Shown: positions 1 through 8,791, counted from the stretch's first letter. The stretch: 64,000 nt of DNA from Candidatus Poribacteria bacterium (GCA_022824265.1 JAJEAG010000033.1:62001-126000); one strand, 5' to 3'. Program-made: numbers and translations. The notes: generated from the letters alone by a model not told the origin.

Positions 1-2
1 AT

Positions 3-713
3 TTTCAGGAAAACCAATATGCCCTTTCCGCTGAATCCTACGAATATTATTTTCGTACTCGTAAAAATAAAACTGTTGAACCATTTGTTGCTGAGGCATC
101 ATATTCATACAACCAATTGAATGAAAGTAATCAGGACTCTTCTGATTATAAGATATATAACATGATGGGGACATCTTATACGCGCCTCGGGCAATTGCAT
201 AAAGCACGGAATGCTTTTGAAAAAGCCATAAATTTAGCACCGAATGAACCGGATGCTTACAGTAAACTTGCTAATCTCTACTTGGATGGATATCAACAGA
301 AACATCTTCTTACAGAAGGACTTGCTTACTCTGCAGTCCGACTTAATCCTGATGTTCCATTCTATCACGATACTTTAGGATGGATGCATGGTAAAAGTGG
401 AAGAATTAATAAAGCAAATCAATCCTTAGAACATGCGATCAGGTTACAAAGGGACTATATTCCTGCTCATTATCACATATCTGAGATCGCACATAGAAAT
501 CAGAATAATAATGGAATAAAAGTTGTTCAAAATAGCCTAATTAATATGATTCATCCGACATCAAATTCGCGTTCTACAATGTTGAATGTCTTATCCTATA
601 TATACGAAATAGAAGCACAGAAGATTCCTCGTTTCAACTCATCCCTTCTACGTATACGTGGAATAATAGAATCTTTTGAGCGTGGCAGGCAACCCATCGG
701 TTACCTGCCTTGA
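3..713 (+). CDS. TPR-repeat protein, 3' part (5' end outside window)
   Basis: The reading frame is open from the first bases of the window, so the listed ATG at 117 is probably internal and the gene begins upstream. Tetratricopeptide repeats are visible: one unit contains 'GTSYTRLGQLHKARNAFEKA' followed by 'LAPNEPDAYSKLANLYL', and another contains 'LGWMHGKSGRINKANQSLEHA'. This is the helix-turn-helix TPR pattern with conserved G, A and P positions. TPR arrays mediate protein-protein contacts, and no catalytic domain is visible in this part. The last ~60 residues are not recognisable as TPR. The precise role is unknown. Confidence 0.8.
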   Translation, partial: FQENQYALSAESYEYYFRTRKNKTVEPFVAEASYSYNQLNESNQDSSDYKIYNMMGTSYTRLGQLHKARNAFEKAINLAPNEPDAYSKLANLYLDGYQQKHLLTEGLAYSAVRLNPDVPFYHDTLGWMHGKSGRINKANQSLEHAIRLQRDYIPAHYHISEIAHRNQNNNGIKVVQNSLINMIHPTSNSRSTMLNVLSYIYEIEAQKIPRFNSSLLRIRGIIESFERGRQPIGYLP

Positions 714-764
714 TTGTTAATAATCTTTGTTATTTATTCTGTGGCAACTGTCGCATGACAGCAT

Positions 765-1337
765 TTATGAAATCTTCATCCCAAGTTCTACCGAGTTCTT
801 GACGAAACCCTGCCATGGCTTCTGCTCGCTTTTCAGGAGGGATACTCGTAAGTTGTGCAAGGATTCGTTTCGCATATTGGTTATGCAGTTCTGCTTGAGT
901 TCAAGCGGTGATAAAGCAGGTGTGAGTTTATCTTTTTTTATTTCTTCTCTAACCCGTTTCATCTTTTCATCAAATTCTTTTCGTTGAATTCTCCAATCTT
1001 CATCAGATAATGCACTCAGTTCTGCTGTGATCTCATCTGGAGACTTTACTTTTGCCACAATCTGTTTGTGTATAGGTGAGTTCAAAAACCTTTCTAACTC
1101 TTCAGGATCACCTTTATGGTTTTCTGTAAAATACTTAACAGACTGACGATACCTATAATCTGCCAGCTCAGCATCTGTAAGTATTTGTTCAGTTTCCGGT
1201 GTTTTCTCAATCTCAGATTCTGTGGCATTAGGGGTTTTCCTTGTGATTTCATAGTTCTGTTGAAAATAAACAACACCAATGCCGCTACCGAGTAATATGA
1301 GTATCGCTAATGCGATGAATGTTCTACGTTTTGTCAT
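765..1337 (-). CDS. Small membrane-anchored protein, unknown function
   Basis: This is a 190-residue protein with an N-terminal basic stretch (MTKRR) followed by a hydrophobic segment of about 20 residues (TFIALAILILLGSGIGVVYF). It looks like a signal anchor with the rest outside the cytoplasm. The remainder is highly charged, with helical Lys/Glu-rich stretches around residues 70-150, and shows no domain I recognise. The start is supported by a purine-rich AGGAGAT site just upstream. That site lies in sequence that also carries the end of an IS3 transposase remnant, so the gene's upstream region was probably reshaped by the insertion. The gene is convergent with the TPR gene. Confidence 0.6.
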   Translation of the reverse strand: MTKRRTFIALAILILLGSGIGVVYFQQNYEITRKTPNATESEIEKTPETEQILTDAELADYRYRQSVKYFTENHKGDPEELERFLNSPIHKQIVAKVKSPDEITAELSALSDEDWRIQRKEFDEKMKRVREEIKKDKLTPALSPLELKQNCITNMRNESLHNLRVSLLKSEQKPWQGFVKNSVELGMKIS

Positions 1338-1349
1338 TGTCCTATATCT

Positions 1350-1683
1350 CCTTTATTGTGTTTAGCGCGTTCGGACATAGTGAGAGTAGAAACATAATCA
1401 CTTGAAAGGGACTGAACGCCTTGATCAGAATGATGGATTTCTGGAACACTTTGTTGTAATGCGTGCTCCAAGAGTCTCAATGTCAGAGGTGTTGAACATC
1501 ACTGAGATCATGTTTGCGACAAAGTTCCGCTTGTGAACTTTGACCGCTCAGTGCTTCAAACACAACTTCAGCCTTAAATTCGGGAGTGAATCTTCTTCGT
1601 TTTGCCATCGGATTGCTTCTTCTAATTAGATTATAATTATATCACAATCTTGTTTTAGGGAGTGGTCTAAATTTCCGATGGCA
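1350..1683 (-). mobile_element. IS3-family insertion sequence remnant, internally deleted
   Basis: On the minus strand, 1608 to 1483 encodes 'MAKRRRFTPEFKAEVVFEAL' and continues 'SGQSSQAELCRKHDL'. This is the classic N-terminus of IS3-family OrfA (helix-turn-helix), and it ends at a stop after 41 residues. The next bases, in another frame, encode 'LLEHALQQSVPEIHHSDQGV', the C-terminal integrase-core signature of OrfB. Most of the element between OrfA and OrfB is therefore missing. A putative terminal repeat lies at 1658-1683; read on the minus strand it starts TGCCATCG and includes TTTAGACCAC. The remnant cannot transpose on its own. Confidence 0.8.
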
Positions 1684-2014
1684 GTACAATTTATAATATT
1701 TGTCGATTTTCATTTTATGCACCCTTTTACACCTAAAAATCAGTCTTAAGGGTATCAGGTATTTATTACCGATTGTAGATTGATACAAGTTTAACAGAGA
1801 CTAACTAAAATTAACGATTAATTCGTTATAATGTCTAATATGTCTTAATACGATTTGTGTTGGTTATTTCTTTGCAAAAAGTTAATAAACACAAGTCGTT
1901 ATCATATACTGAAGTTAGTAGTAAGCTGCATTATAAAGGACATGTTTTGCAGCCTGTTCACAATCATTAGTTATGTAAATCCCTATCTTGTCCTTTTCTG
2001 CATAGGAGTATAGC
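1684..2014. other. Intergenic region, AT-rich, no gene seen
   Basis: These 331 bases contain no plausible coding frame in either direction. The stretch is AT-rich and presumably carries the promoter of the membrane-anchored gene at 2015, but I cannot assign a convincing -35/-10 pair. An AGGAG ribosome-binding site lies just before 2015. Confidence 0.5.
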
Positions 2015-2773
2015 ATGTTACGTATTCTATCCATAGGTGTGATTGTCGTTTCTGCTTTTATGATTTTAGTTACTTTCCTTTGGTATAAGGACGTTCAACA
2101 CGAAATCCATGAAAGCGAGGTTGAACTTCAAGATTTCGTTAAAAAAGGATCAGAGTTTGAGGAAAAGGAAAGACAAGAACACACTGATGAAAACCTGAAA
2201 CTTTCGCAACCCCATATATGGGAAGAAGAATGGACAAAAATACTTGATGAAGTAAAAAATCAAAATACTCATTTAAACGATGAAACACTTCTTGGAATTT
2301 CAGTCGACACTTTTGAATCGCCAGAAGAGTTGCGTGTTTCACCATTTGGCTTCGGACCTTATCCCGAGATTCCAGAGGATTATCCATATGATGTTGCTTG
2401 GGATAGTCTATCTATGGCAAATATACCGCATGAGAGACAACCTACTTTTGAGTTGTTATCTCGTGTTCGCGTCAAGTTGTGGAAGCAAGGAGACCGCGAT
2501 GTGATCGGTCTTAAACTCGATACCAATCAAAAGGTATACCTAATATATCCAAGAACAGTTTACCTTCGATATAAAATTCATGAACATTTTGGTGATGATT
2601 CAGATAGTTTTCTTTTTGGTTACGGTATAAGTGCTGACACCTTTGGCGGTAGCGACATATCGCCATCGGAACATACACGGATAGCAGAAGGGGAAAAACC
2701 GCCAGGAATTCGTATATTGGATTACGATTCCAGTGGTTTTGATCCTTACGAATTTTTAGGTTTAAACAAATAG
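2015..2773 (+). CDS. Membrane-anchored protein, unknown function
   Basis: This is a 252-residue protein with one N-terminal transmembrane segment (roughly residues 4-24, ILSIGVIVVSAFMILVTFLW). A charged coiled-coil-like stretch follows at about 25-65, then a globular region rich in Pro, Tyr and Asp. I recognise no domain. The start is supported by a GGAG site about nine bases upstream. The stop codon overlaps the AGGAGG ribosome-binding site of the next, frameshifted, gene, which suggests the two were one transcription unit. The segment containing 'VYLIYPRTVYLRYK' may be the core of the fold, but no function can be inferred. Confidence 0.6.
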   Translation: MLRILSIGVIVVSAFMILVTFLWYKDVQHEIHESEVELQDFVKKGSEFEEKERQEHTDENLKLSQPHIWEEEWTKILDEVKNQNTHLNDETLLGISVDTFESPEELRVSPFGFGPYPEIPEDYPYDVAWDSLSMANIPHERQPTFELLSRVRVKLWKQGDRDVIGLKLDTNQKVYLIYPRTVYLRYKIHEHFGDDSDSFLFGYGISADTFGGSDISPSEHTRIAEGEKPPGIRILDYDSSGFDPYEFLGLNK

Positions 2774-2786
2774 GAGGAACCTGATA

Positions 2787-3205
2787 ATGAGACCTAAACA
2801 TTTTTCTTTAGTCGTTTTTTTATTTATACTACTTTTCTGTGCGTTTAGTAAGTTTGGAGAAACGCATAGTAAACCTAATCTTACAACTTGGAGTTCTTGT
2901 ATGATTGGCGCATTGGTGGTGTAGTACCGCGTAGTTGGTATTTCGTAGCAGCAGAAGTTCCAAAGTTACCGGAGGACAGGAAGGAGCATCCTGCTGCAAA
3001 TGCAGGCATTGCAGGGAGCTTCAGTAAACAAGCACACCGATTTAACACTTGGTTTGATAGTGGGAGTGGTGTCTCTATTTATAAAACTAAGTCTATGGGT
3101 GGTATTGTTTCATCTGTCGGTGGTCAGTTACTCATACATGAACATGGTGCTAGAGCCATTTATCCACCGGGTGGTATGGACAGCGACGGTCCGGTGAACC
3201 CATAG
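2787..3205 (+). pseudogene. Small secreted protein interrupted by a frameshift
   Basis: A strong AGGAGG site (2772-2777) precedes ATG 2787, which starts 'MRPKHFSLVVFLFILLFCAF', a clear signal peptide. That frame stops at 2924 (TAG). Another frame is open from before that point to 3205 and encodes 'YDWRIGGVVPRSWYFVAAEV', then a Gly/Ser-rich tail ending 'GGMDSDGPVNP'. The second part has no ribosome-binding site of its own and looks like the body of the same secreted protein. I infer one gene split by a frameshift at roughly 2885-2922, either a true mutation or an assembly error. A strong hairpin follows at 3235. The function is unknown. Confidence 0.6.
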
Positions 3206-3234
3206 GACACATGGAAATATTAATATTATATTTG

Positions 3235-3271
3235 TAGAACTGTTGTTTCATATACTGAAGCAACAGTTCTA
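3235..3271 (+). terminator. Long hairpin, probable terminator
   Basis: TAGAACTGTTGTTTCA (3235-3250) pairs with TGAAGCAACAGTTCTA (3256-3271) across a 5-base loop. This gives a 16-bp stem with one G-U pair. It follows the frameshifted secreted gene and is followed by a weakly T-rich stretch (ATTATGGTTTCTC), so termination efficiency is uncertain. Confidence 0.5.
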
Positions 3272-3390
3272 TTATGGTTTCTCAGCACACGCCACAGTTT
3301 CCTTTTGTGATACAATTTCTTGTATGAATACATCGGCTGCTCACACGGCATCCGTTTCTACAAAATAGCAGGATAGGTAAGGAGATGAAG

Positions 3391-3515
3391 TGCCATCGAT
3401 TTTTTAGACCACAATTTAGTTATAGTTAAGACTTAAGACAAGTTTTTTGCTCAAATTCAATAGGTGTTAAATACCCTAATGCCGAGTGAGGTCGTTTCTG
3501 GGTTGGACATTTGTT
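3391..3515 (-). mobile_element. IS3-family right-end remnant
   Basis: On the minus strand this encodes 'RPHSALGYLTPIEFEQKTCL' followed by KS and a stop at 3426. This is the characteristic C-terminus of IS3-family OrfB. Just beyond it, 3391-3412 (TGCCATCGATTTTTTAGACC...) matches, in inverted orientation, the terminal repeat of the other IS3 remnant at 1658-1683 (shared TGCCATCG and TTAGACCAC). Only this end survives. The rest is lost, with MITE copy 1 starting about 25 bases further in. Confidence 0.75.
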
Positions 3516-3540
3516 CTATAAAATATCCAATGCAGGTATT

Positions 3541-3692
3541 ATACCATTTCTATATGATAACAGGACATTATTTCGTAGGTCGGGTAGAAGCGGTAGCGAA
3601 ACCCGACTTTTTAGAGTGCCTTGTCGGGTTGAGGAACGAAACACGACCTACAATACTATACATTATGACAATTTGTCAATTAGAAATGGTAT
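3541..3692 (+). repeat. MITE-like element, copy 1
   Basis: This 152-bp non-coding element is bounded by 12-bp inverted ends ATACCATTTCTA and TAGAAATGGTAT, adjacent to T/A-rich target-like sequence. Its interior contains AACAGGACATTATTTCGTAG and CATTATGACAATTTGTCAAT. A second copy in reverse orientation sits at 8326-8473. The element ends only four bases from the stop codon of the minus-strand protease gene. Terminal repeats plus absence of coding are typical of a transposase-dependent miniature element. Confidence 0.8.
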
Positions 3693-3696
3693 TAGT

Positions 3697-6600
3697 TTAA
3701 CGTATGATGGAAACTTTCCCAATATTTCTACCATTATTACTTTCAATTACATAGATATAAACACCGCTACTCACACCATCTAATACCCATATTTTTTGGC
3801 ATCTATTTCCAGATGTATCCTGATCTGTTGGTGAAAATGATGTAATTCTATTCCCCGCAACATCGTATATATCTATTTTGCTATCTACAGTCAACCTATC
3901 AAATGTCACCTTATTTCCCCTTACAGGATTTGGATAAACAATTATTTCCTTATTAGGTTGTGTTTGATATTCTACGGATACAATTCTACTTTCTTCAGTA
4001 AGTTCCGCTCCATAGGTATCTGACAGTTGGATCGCTTCAATTTTGTATTGATAATCGGCTGTTAAAACACCTGATGTAAACGTTAATACAACTCTCTTTT
4101 GTGATTGATCTAAAATCGCAGATTGTGGGACGAAATATTCCGTGTTGTTTTCACCTGATTCATTCAACTTGGAGGATCTATGCAGCAAATACCGTGATGC
4201 GTTAGCAGCAACAATGTTCATCGGTTTGTCAAAACTTATTATAACCTGATTCAATGGAGAATGAACTGCTGAAATCAATTGTGGAGGAGATGTGGGTATA
4301 GCAGATACAGTTGTAGAAGGTATTGAAATATTACCATCAGACGTTTCTGAAGCAATCGCGTACCAATAGGTTTGCCCCGATACAAGACCCACATCAGTAA
4401 ATTGTTTTACCTTTATTCCTTGCTTGATTGGTTTCATAGATAACTCTGTCTTTCCACGTAAAATCGTGAAAACCTGAGATTGCATGTCAGACTGCCATTC
4501 AAGTGATATAGAAATTTCATCTAAAGGTTTCGCAGACAGTGCCCATGGTGGTAATAACTCATTCTGAATTCCGTAGAGATTAGGAGTATTAAAGATTGTA
4601 TATTTATTATCATAGTTGAACATCAATTCATTATTACCATCGTTGTCAATATCAGCAACAATCGGATTAAATGTACTTGTTGCGGTATGATGCCAGATGG
4701 GTCTGTAAGTTGTTCCATCGTATTGAATTAGGTAAAAGTTTGGAGATACTACGATGCACAATTCATTTACTCCATCGTTGTTTGCATCTGCAATAGTAAT
4801 TCCACTTTCCTCATCGCGTAACTCACGTATTCGTTGATGCCACACTGCATGGTATGAGTCATTTCCATTTGAAGTGTATATTGTAATTAACCAATGCTGC
4901 CGAGGAAGATCTAATTCAGTTGTCCAAACCTTTGAACCTACAACAAATTCAGGTGATGAATCCCCATCTAAATCTCCAGCTGCAAAAAGTTGTGGTATAC
5001 CATCAATAAGTGTGTCAAACCATGTATGTTGATAGTTGCCATCTCCATTGTTTTCGTAGATAAATATTTCTCCATCATTATCTCCTGTCAATAGTTCTAT
5101 TTTTCCATCAGAATCAAAATCCCCTGTTGCAAATCTGGTTGGTAAATTGTTTGATCCTTGCGTTGGATTCTGTAGGGATACGGTGTTATTGTAGTTGTTA
5201 TCGTCAATCGATTCATACACATAGATAGAATTTGTATCGTCATGACGTGAATATATCTCCGGTTTACCGTCCATATCCATATCTACAATTGTCCCACCCC
5301 ATATACCTTCTTCGCTCCATATTGTTTCAAATAGTTGCTTATCTGATGATTGTTCAAGCAAAAATGTTGTTTCTCCTTTGTTGCATAAGAGTTCTATCAA
5401 TCCATCCCCATCTGTATCCCCTGACGACCATATTCGTGATATTGGTTCATCAATAGTAGAATATATTTTTAGAACCCCTAAATTGTCTGTTTCAAAAATA
5501 TGGGCAGTTGAAGTTTCTGTTGCAATTCCAATTATTTCTAATCGACCATTTCCATTTAAATCGTCGGACGATATAATTGCGTGTAGACCATATAGTATTG
5601 GTGATGTTACTAATAGATGGTAAGGTTGTATCCGTTCATTAAGGACAGATATTGGGTAATAATTTCCCTTATTATCATCAATTCTTATCAATCCTCCACG
5701 ATTTTGTGTTTTCAATCGATATAAGTATTTCCCTGATGGTAATCCCATCTCAGATAAATTGATGACATGTTGTCGGTTGACTGATTCTGAATATCCTATA
5801 CGAACAGGTGTCTGTGTATCGGTATTACTAAATACCTCTACGCTTCCAGTTGTAAGAACATCCGTTTTCCAGATAATTGTTGAATCATAATGGTCGCCAG
5901 ACAGCCATGGAGATGCTTCATGTTTTGTTATAATTGGCAATGTATTACGAATTTCAACGACTGTTTTATTTCGGATTATATTATCATTTTTGGACTGAAC
6001 ACTGAGACGTAATGTATAAATACCTTCATTTATTGCAGATGTATCCCATTCATGTAAAATGCTGTCGTACTTCGGTTTTGATTGAGGAATCCCAATAGGA
6101 AACCAGAGATCAGGTGTTTCTGAAATACCGTAATCAAGCCAATATTGCAGAAATTCCGCACCTCCTGCACTACCGACTATATCTATTATATTATTTTGCT
6201 CAGAGTTCTCAATTTGAGGTAAAATTCTGGTAGTAATTTCTGCGATGAGACCGTTATGTGAAGTCAATGCTGAATAGGCATCAACAAGACCTGCCCCAAC
6301 AAGATTAGTAATAGAAAGTTGACGTGAAGAATCCATTATCCATTTATAAACTTGATCGTTGCTACATGATGGATTTGCTGAAATCAACAATGCAGCAACA
6401 CCAGAAATATGGGCTGCTGCCATTGATGTCCCTGATTTGATACCGTAACTTTGTGATAAATCGGTCGTCAATATCTCTTCACCCGGTGCAGCTATATCAA
6501 TTGAAGCACCAAAATTTGAAATACCCAACTGGTTTTCGCTATCAAGTGCTGCAACAGAGATAACATTCTCAAGGGCTGCTGGATAATACGACCCCTGTTC

Positions 6601-7608
6601 GGACGAATTACCTGCTGCAGCAACTAAAACACATCCTCGTCTGTACGCATATTCCACAGCATCTTGAATAAGAAAGGAATTTACCGTGTCTCCAAGACTC
6701 ATATTGATTACATTTGCACCGTTATCCGCGGCATAAACAATTGCTGCTGCTATATCGTCATTTTGTAGAAACGCTCCACCACCAATTCGGAATCCTGCTC
6801 TTAATGTCATTATTTTGCAGTTCCAGACTATACCTGAAATACCAATACCGTTATTTGCTTCCGCTGCGATAATACCTGAAACTTGTGTACCGTGTCCTGT
6901 TTCATCATCAGGCATATTATCACGTTCTTTCCAATCTCCCAATCCCTGTAGAGTAGGTGCATCACTGAAATCCCAACCAACCATATCATCAATGTAACCG
7001 TTATTGTCATCATCAACACCGTTGTCAGCAATTTCCCCTGAGTTTTGCCACAGTTGATTACGCAACTCTGGATGTTGTAGCATAATTCCGCTATCAACAA
7101 CTGCAATTACGACAGAAGGTTCTCCCTGTTCAATACGCCATGCACTCGGCAAATTCATTGTCTTTAAGTTCCATTGTTCATCATATCGAGGATCGTTGGG
7201 TGTAATATCAGAACAGAACCTACTTAATCGATTCACTTCAACTGCATCAATCTTAGTATTTTCAGATAACCTTTCTTGTATAAGGTCTAACTGTGAAGTA
7301 TTAGGGAAACGGACGAGATAGATACGACTAAGCAATGGGTCTTGTCCAGCAGGGGTTGTTGGAGAGAAGATTGGGAAAATTGATTCTGCTTCCAATTGAT
7401 TACAATATTTTTGAAAGTCTGAATAAATATAATCTGATTTTAAACGGACGATGATTTCCCGATTAGAAATGTCGGTCAATCCATTAGGAAATATTTCTGA
7501 ACTGTAATGATTGGAATCTATTGATACATCTGATGCATTAACAGTTGGGATGCATTGCATAAATATAAAGACAATTAAAAGTGCGAGTTTAATAGAGGAC
7601 TTTTGCAT
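3697..7608 (-). CDS. Secreted subtilisin-like serine protease with FG-GAP repeats and C-terminal sorting-type domain
   Basis: This 1303-residue protein starts with a signal peptide (residues 1-25, ending PTVNA), then a propeptide-like region to about 130. A peptidase S8 domain follows, with the complete catalytic triad: Asp172 in AVVDSG, His239 in ETGHGTQVSG, Ser395 in KSGTSMAAAH, and oxyanion Asn334 in AAAGNSS. Residues ~675-1000 hold repeated Asp-rich units such as DLNGNGRLEI and DTDGDGLIEL, typical of calcium-binding FG-GAP/VCBS propeller repeats. A fibronectin type III-like module follows at ~1023-1105. The last ~75 residues (YPNPVRGNKVTF ... IYDVAGNRI ... SSGVYIYVIE) resemble type IX secretion (Por-type) C-terminal domains. 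I infer an extracellular or surface-held protease. The substrate is unknown. Confidence 0.93.
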   Translation of the reverse strand: MQKSSIKLALLIVFIFMQCIPTVNASDVSIDSNHYSSEIFPNGLTDISNREIIVRLKSDYIYSDFQKYCNQLEAESIFPIFSPTTPAGQDPLLSRIYLVRFPNTSQLDLIQERLSENTKIDAVEVNRLSRFCSDITPNDPRYDEQWNLKTMNLPSAWRIEQGEPSVVIAVVDSGIMLQHPELRNQLWQNSGEIADNGVDDDNNGYIDDMVGWDFSDAPTLQGLGDWKERDNMPDDETGHGTQVSGIIAAEANNGIGISGIVWNCKIMTLRAGFRIGGGAFLQNDDIAAAIVYAADNGANVINMSLGDTVNSFLIQDAVEYAYRRGCVLVAAAGNSSEQGSYYPAALENVISVAALDSENQLGISNFGASIDIAAPGEEILTTDLSQSYGIKSGTSMAAAHISGVAALLISANPSCSNDQVYKWIMDSSRQLSITNLVGAGLVDAYSALTSHNGLIAEITTRILPQIENSEQNNIIDIVGSAGGAEFLQYWLDYGISETPDLWFPIGIPQSKPKYDSILHEWDTSAINEGIYTLRLSVQSKNDNIIRNKTVVEIRNTLPIITKHEASPWLSGDHYDSTIIWKTDVLTTGSVEVFSNTDTQTPVRIGYSESVNRQHVINLSEMGLPSGKYLYRLKTQNRGGLIRIDDNKGNYYPISVLNERIQPYHLLVTSPILYGLHAIISSDDLNGNGRLEIIGIATETSTAHIFETDNLGVLKIYSTIDEPISRIWSSGDTDGDGLIELLCNKGETTFLLEQSSDKQLFETIWSEEGIWGGTIVDMDMDGKPEIYSRHDDTNSIYVYESIDDNNYNNTVSLQNPTQGSNNLPTRFATGDFDSDGKIELLTGDNDGEIFIYENNGDGNYQHTWFDTLIDGIPQLFAAGDLDGDSSPEFVVGSKVWTTELDLPRQHWLITIYTSNGNDSYHAVWHQRIRELRDEESGITIADANNDGVNELCIVVSPNFYLIQYDGTTYRPIWHHTATSTFNPIVADIDNDGNNELMFNYDNKYTIFNTPNLYGIQNELLPPWALSAKPLDEISISLEWQSDMQSQVFTILRGKTELSMKPIKQGIKVKQFTDVGLVSGQTYWYAIASETSDGNISIPSTTVSAIPTSPPQLISAVHSPLNQVIISFDKPMNIVAANASRYLLHRSSKLNESGENNTEYFVPQSAILDQSQKRVVLTFTSGVLTADYQYKIEAIQLSDTYGAELTEESRIVSVEYQTQPNKEIIVYPNPVRGNKVTFDRLTVDSKIDIYDVAGNRITSFSPTDQDTSGNRCQKIWVLDGVSSGVYIYVIESNNGRNIGKVSIIR

Positions 7609-8325
7609 TTAGTGATATAACCTTTCATGATTTATGAATTAGATGAAATCCTATATTCAATTCTTCAAATATAATATCATACCTCTTATTAAGTATCACC
7701 AAAGACTTGATGACATATTGTATATGTTGTACCTGTAAAAAAAATCGTTTTTCTACGTTATAACTAATACCAATTCTAATAATTATTATCCCATTACTGG
7801 ATACAACCATTGTTGTTGATTGGCAATCTTTCTTCTGTAGGTGCAACCTCTTATCCTGAAAATCCCGGTTTAGTCAATACTGAAAACTAAACCCAAAACT
7901 GAAACGGACATTAAACATATTGGATATATATTGTTATCAAATGCAATAACACTACAAAACCAAACGACCATCAAGTATAATATAACCCAACATCCAACAC
8001 ATAACTTACAAAACCGAGGAACCCAATGACAATCAAGCAAATCCAAAAACGAAATCCTCAAATAAATCACACAAAACCTATGCAATACAATGACAACATA
8101 CCAAAACACAAAAACTGAAAAAACGACTAAAAAAAAACTTGCTGTTAGTTGTTTTTTTTAAAATTTCCATCAACAAAAAAACGACTTAAACCCATACCAT
8201 TACAGGGGCGAGGACACTTAGCCAAAAATATAAAAAAAACGACTAAAAAACAACTAAAAACAACTAAATGAAGATTAAGTTATTAAATCGGTAATTCCAA
8301 TTTTCATCAGGTCCGGCTGCTTCTT

Positions 8326-8473
8326 ATACCATTTCTAATTGACAAATTGTCATAATGTATCGTAGGGCGAGGTTGAGGAACGAAACACGACACAACACTA
8401 TAAAAAATCGGGTTTCGCTACCGCTTCTACCCGACCTACGAAATAATGTCCTGTTATCATATAGAAATGGTAT
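8326..8473 (-). repeat. MITE-like element, copy 2 (inverted)
   Basis: This is 148 bp with the same 12-bp inverted ends (ATACCATTTCTA ... TAGAAATGGTAT) as the element at 3541-3692, but in the opposite orientation. The shared interior includes ATTGACAAATTGTCATAATG, the core AACGAAACACGAC and CGCTACCGCTTCTACCCGAC. Small length differences between the copies show that they have diverged. Confidence 0.8.
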
Positions 8474-8481
8474 TATATTAT

Positions 8482-8521
8482 CGTAGGGCGAGGTTTCCTC
8501 GTCCGCATTCTCACATAAAGT
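8482..8521 (+). repeat. Short GC-rich interspersed repeat
   Basis: ATCGTAGGGCGAGGTTTCCT, continuing CGTCCGCATTCTCACATA, is a near-identical copy of the segment at 14038-14078. Related sequence appears inverted inside the composite repeats near 25265 and 53620. The core CGAGG...CCTCG can fold into a short hairpin. It is intergenic at every site. Confidence 0.6.
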
Positions 8522-8791
8522 CTGGTAGATCGGAGCGAGTAAAGCGACCTACAACATTGTGTCTGAACAAGCGATTATGACAGACAAGAATTACTAAATT
8601 GACGCTTATGGATCGTAGAAAAATGTTCCCTTACACATCAATGACAATGTATTACGTTTCAACTGACATATTAGAGTTTTTATATCACATAAATCCATTC
8701 AAATTGAATTATCAGAGTTAATCTGTTATAGTTAATAGAATTGCATTGGAGAAAAAGAAACATATAAATTATCATGCTTGGGGGCATTACA

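Larger units (their letters stand above)
7609..8791. other. Long intergenic region: skewed A/C-rich tract, short repeats and a MITE
   Basis: No credible gene is seen in about 1.2 kb. From about 7860 to 8280 the plus strand is strikingly poor in G and rich in A and C. The minus-strand ORFs listed here are low-complexity hydrophobic translations with no good ribosome-binding site. At 8119-8268 the motifs CGACTAAAAAA and CAACTAAAAA recur several times, including the possible A-tract/T-tract hairpin at about 8130-8160. MITE copy 2 (8326-8473) and a GC-rich repeat (8482-8520) follow. The promoter of the downstream ThDP enzyme must lie near the right end. Confidence 0.6.

Noticed and set aside
727-987. 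86-residue plus-strand ORF
   Set aside because: It is antisense to the membrane-anchored gene 765-1337, has no ribosome-binding site and reads like a shadow.
2850-2900. L-T-T-W word in the frameshifted secreted protein
   Set aside because: It is not at a C-terminus and lacks the Lys-Leu-Thr-Thr-Thr-Trp context, so it is a coincidence with the secretion-tail motif.
7625-8109. Two hydrophobic minus-strand ORFs
   Set aside because: They arise from the A/C-rich skew; composition is low-complexity and there is no convincing start.
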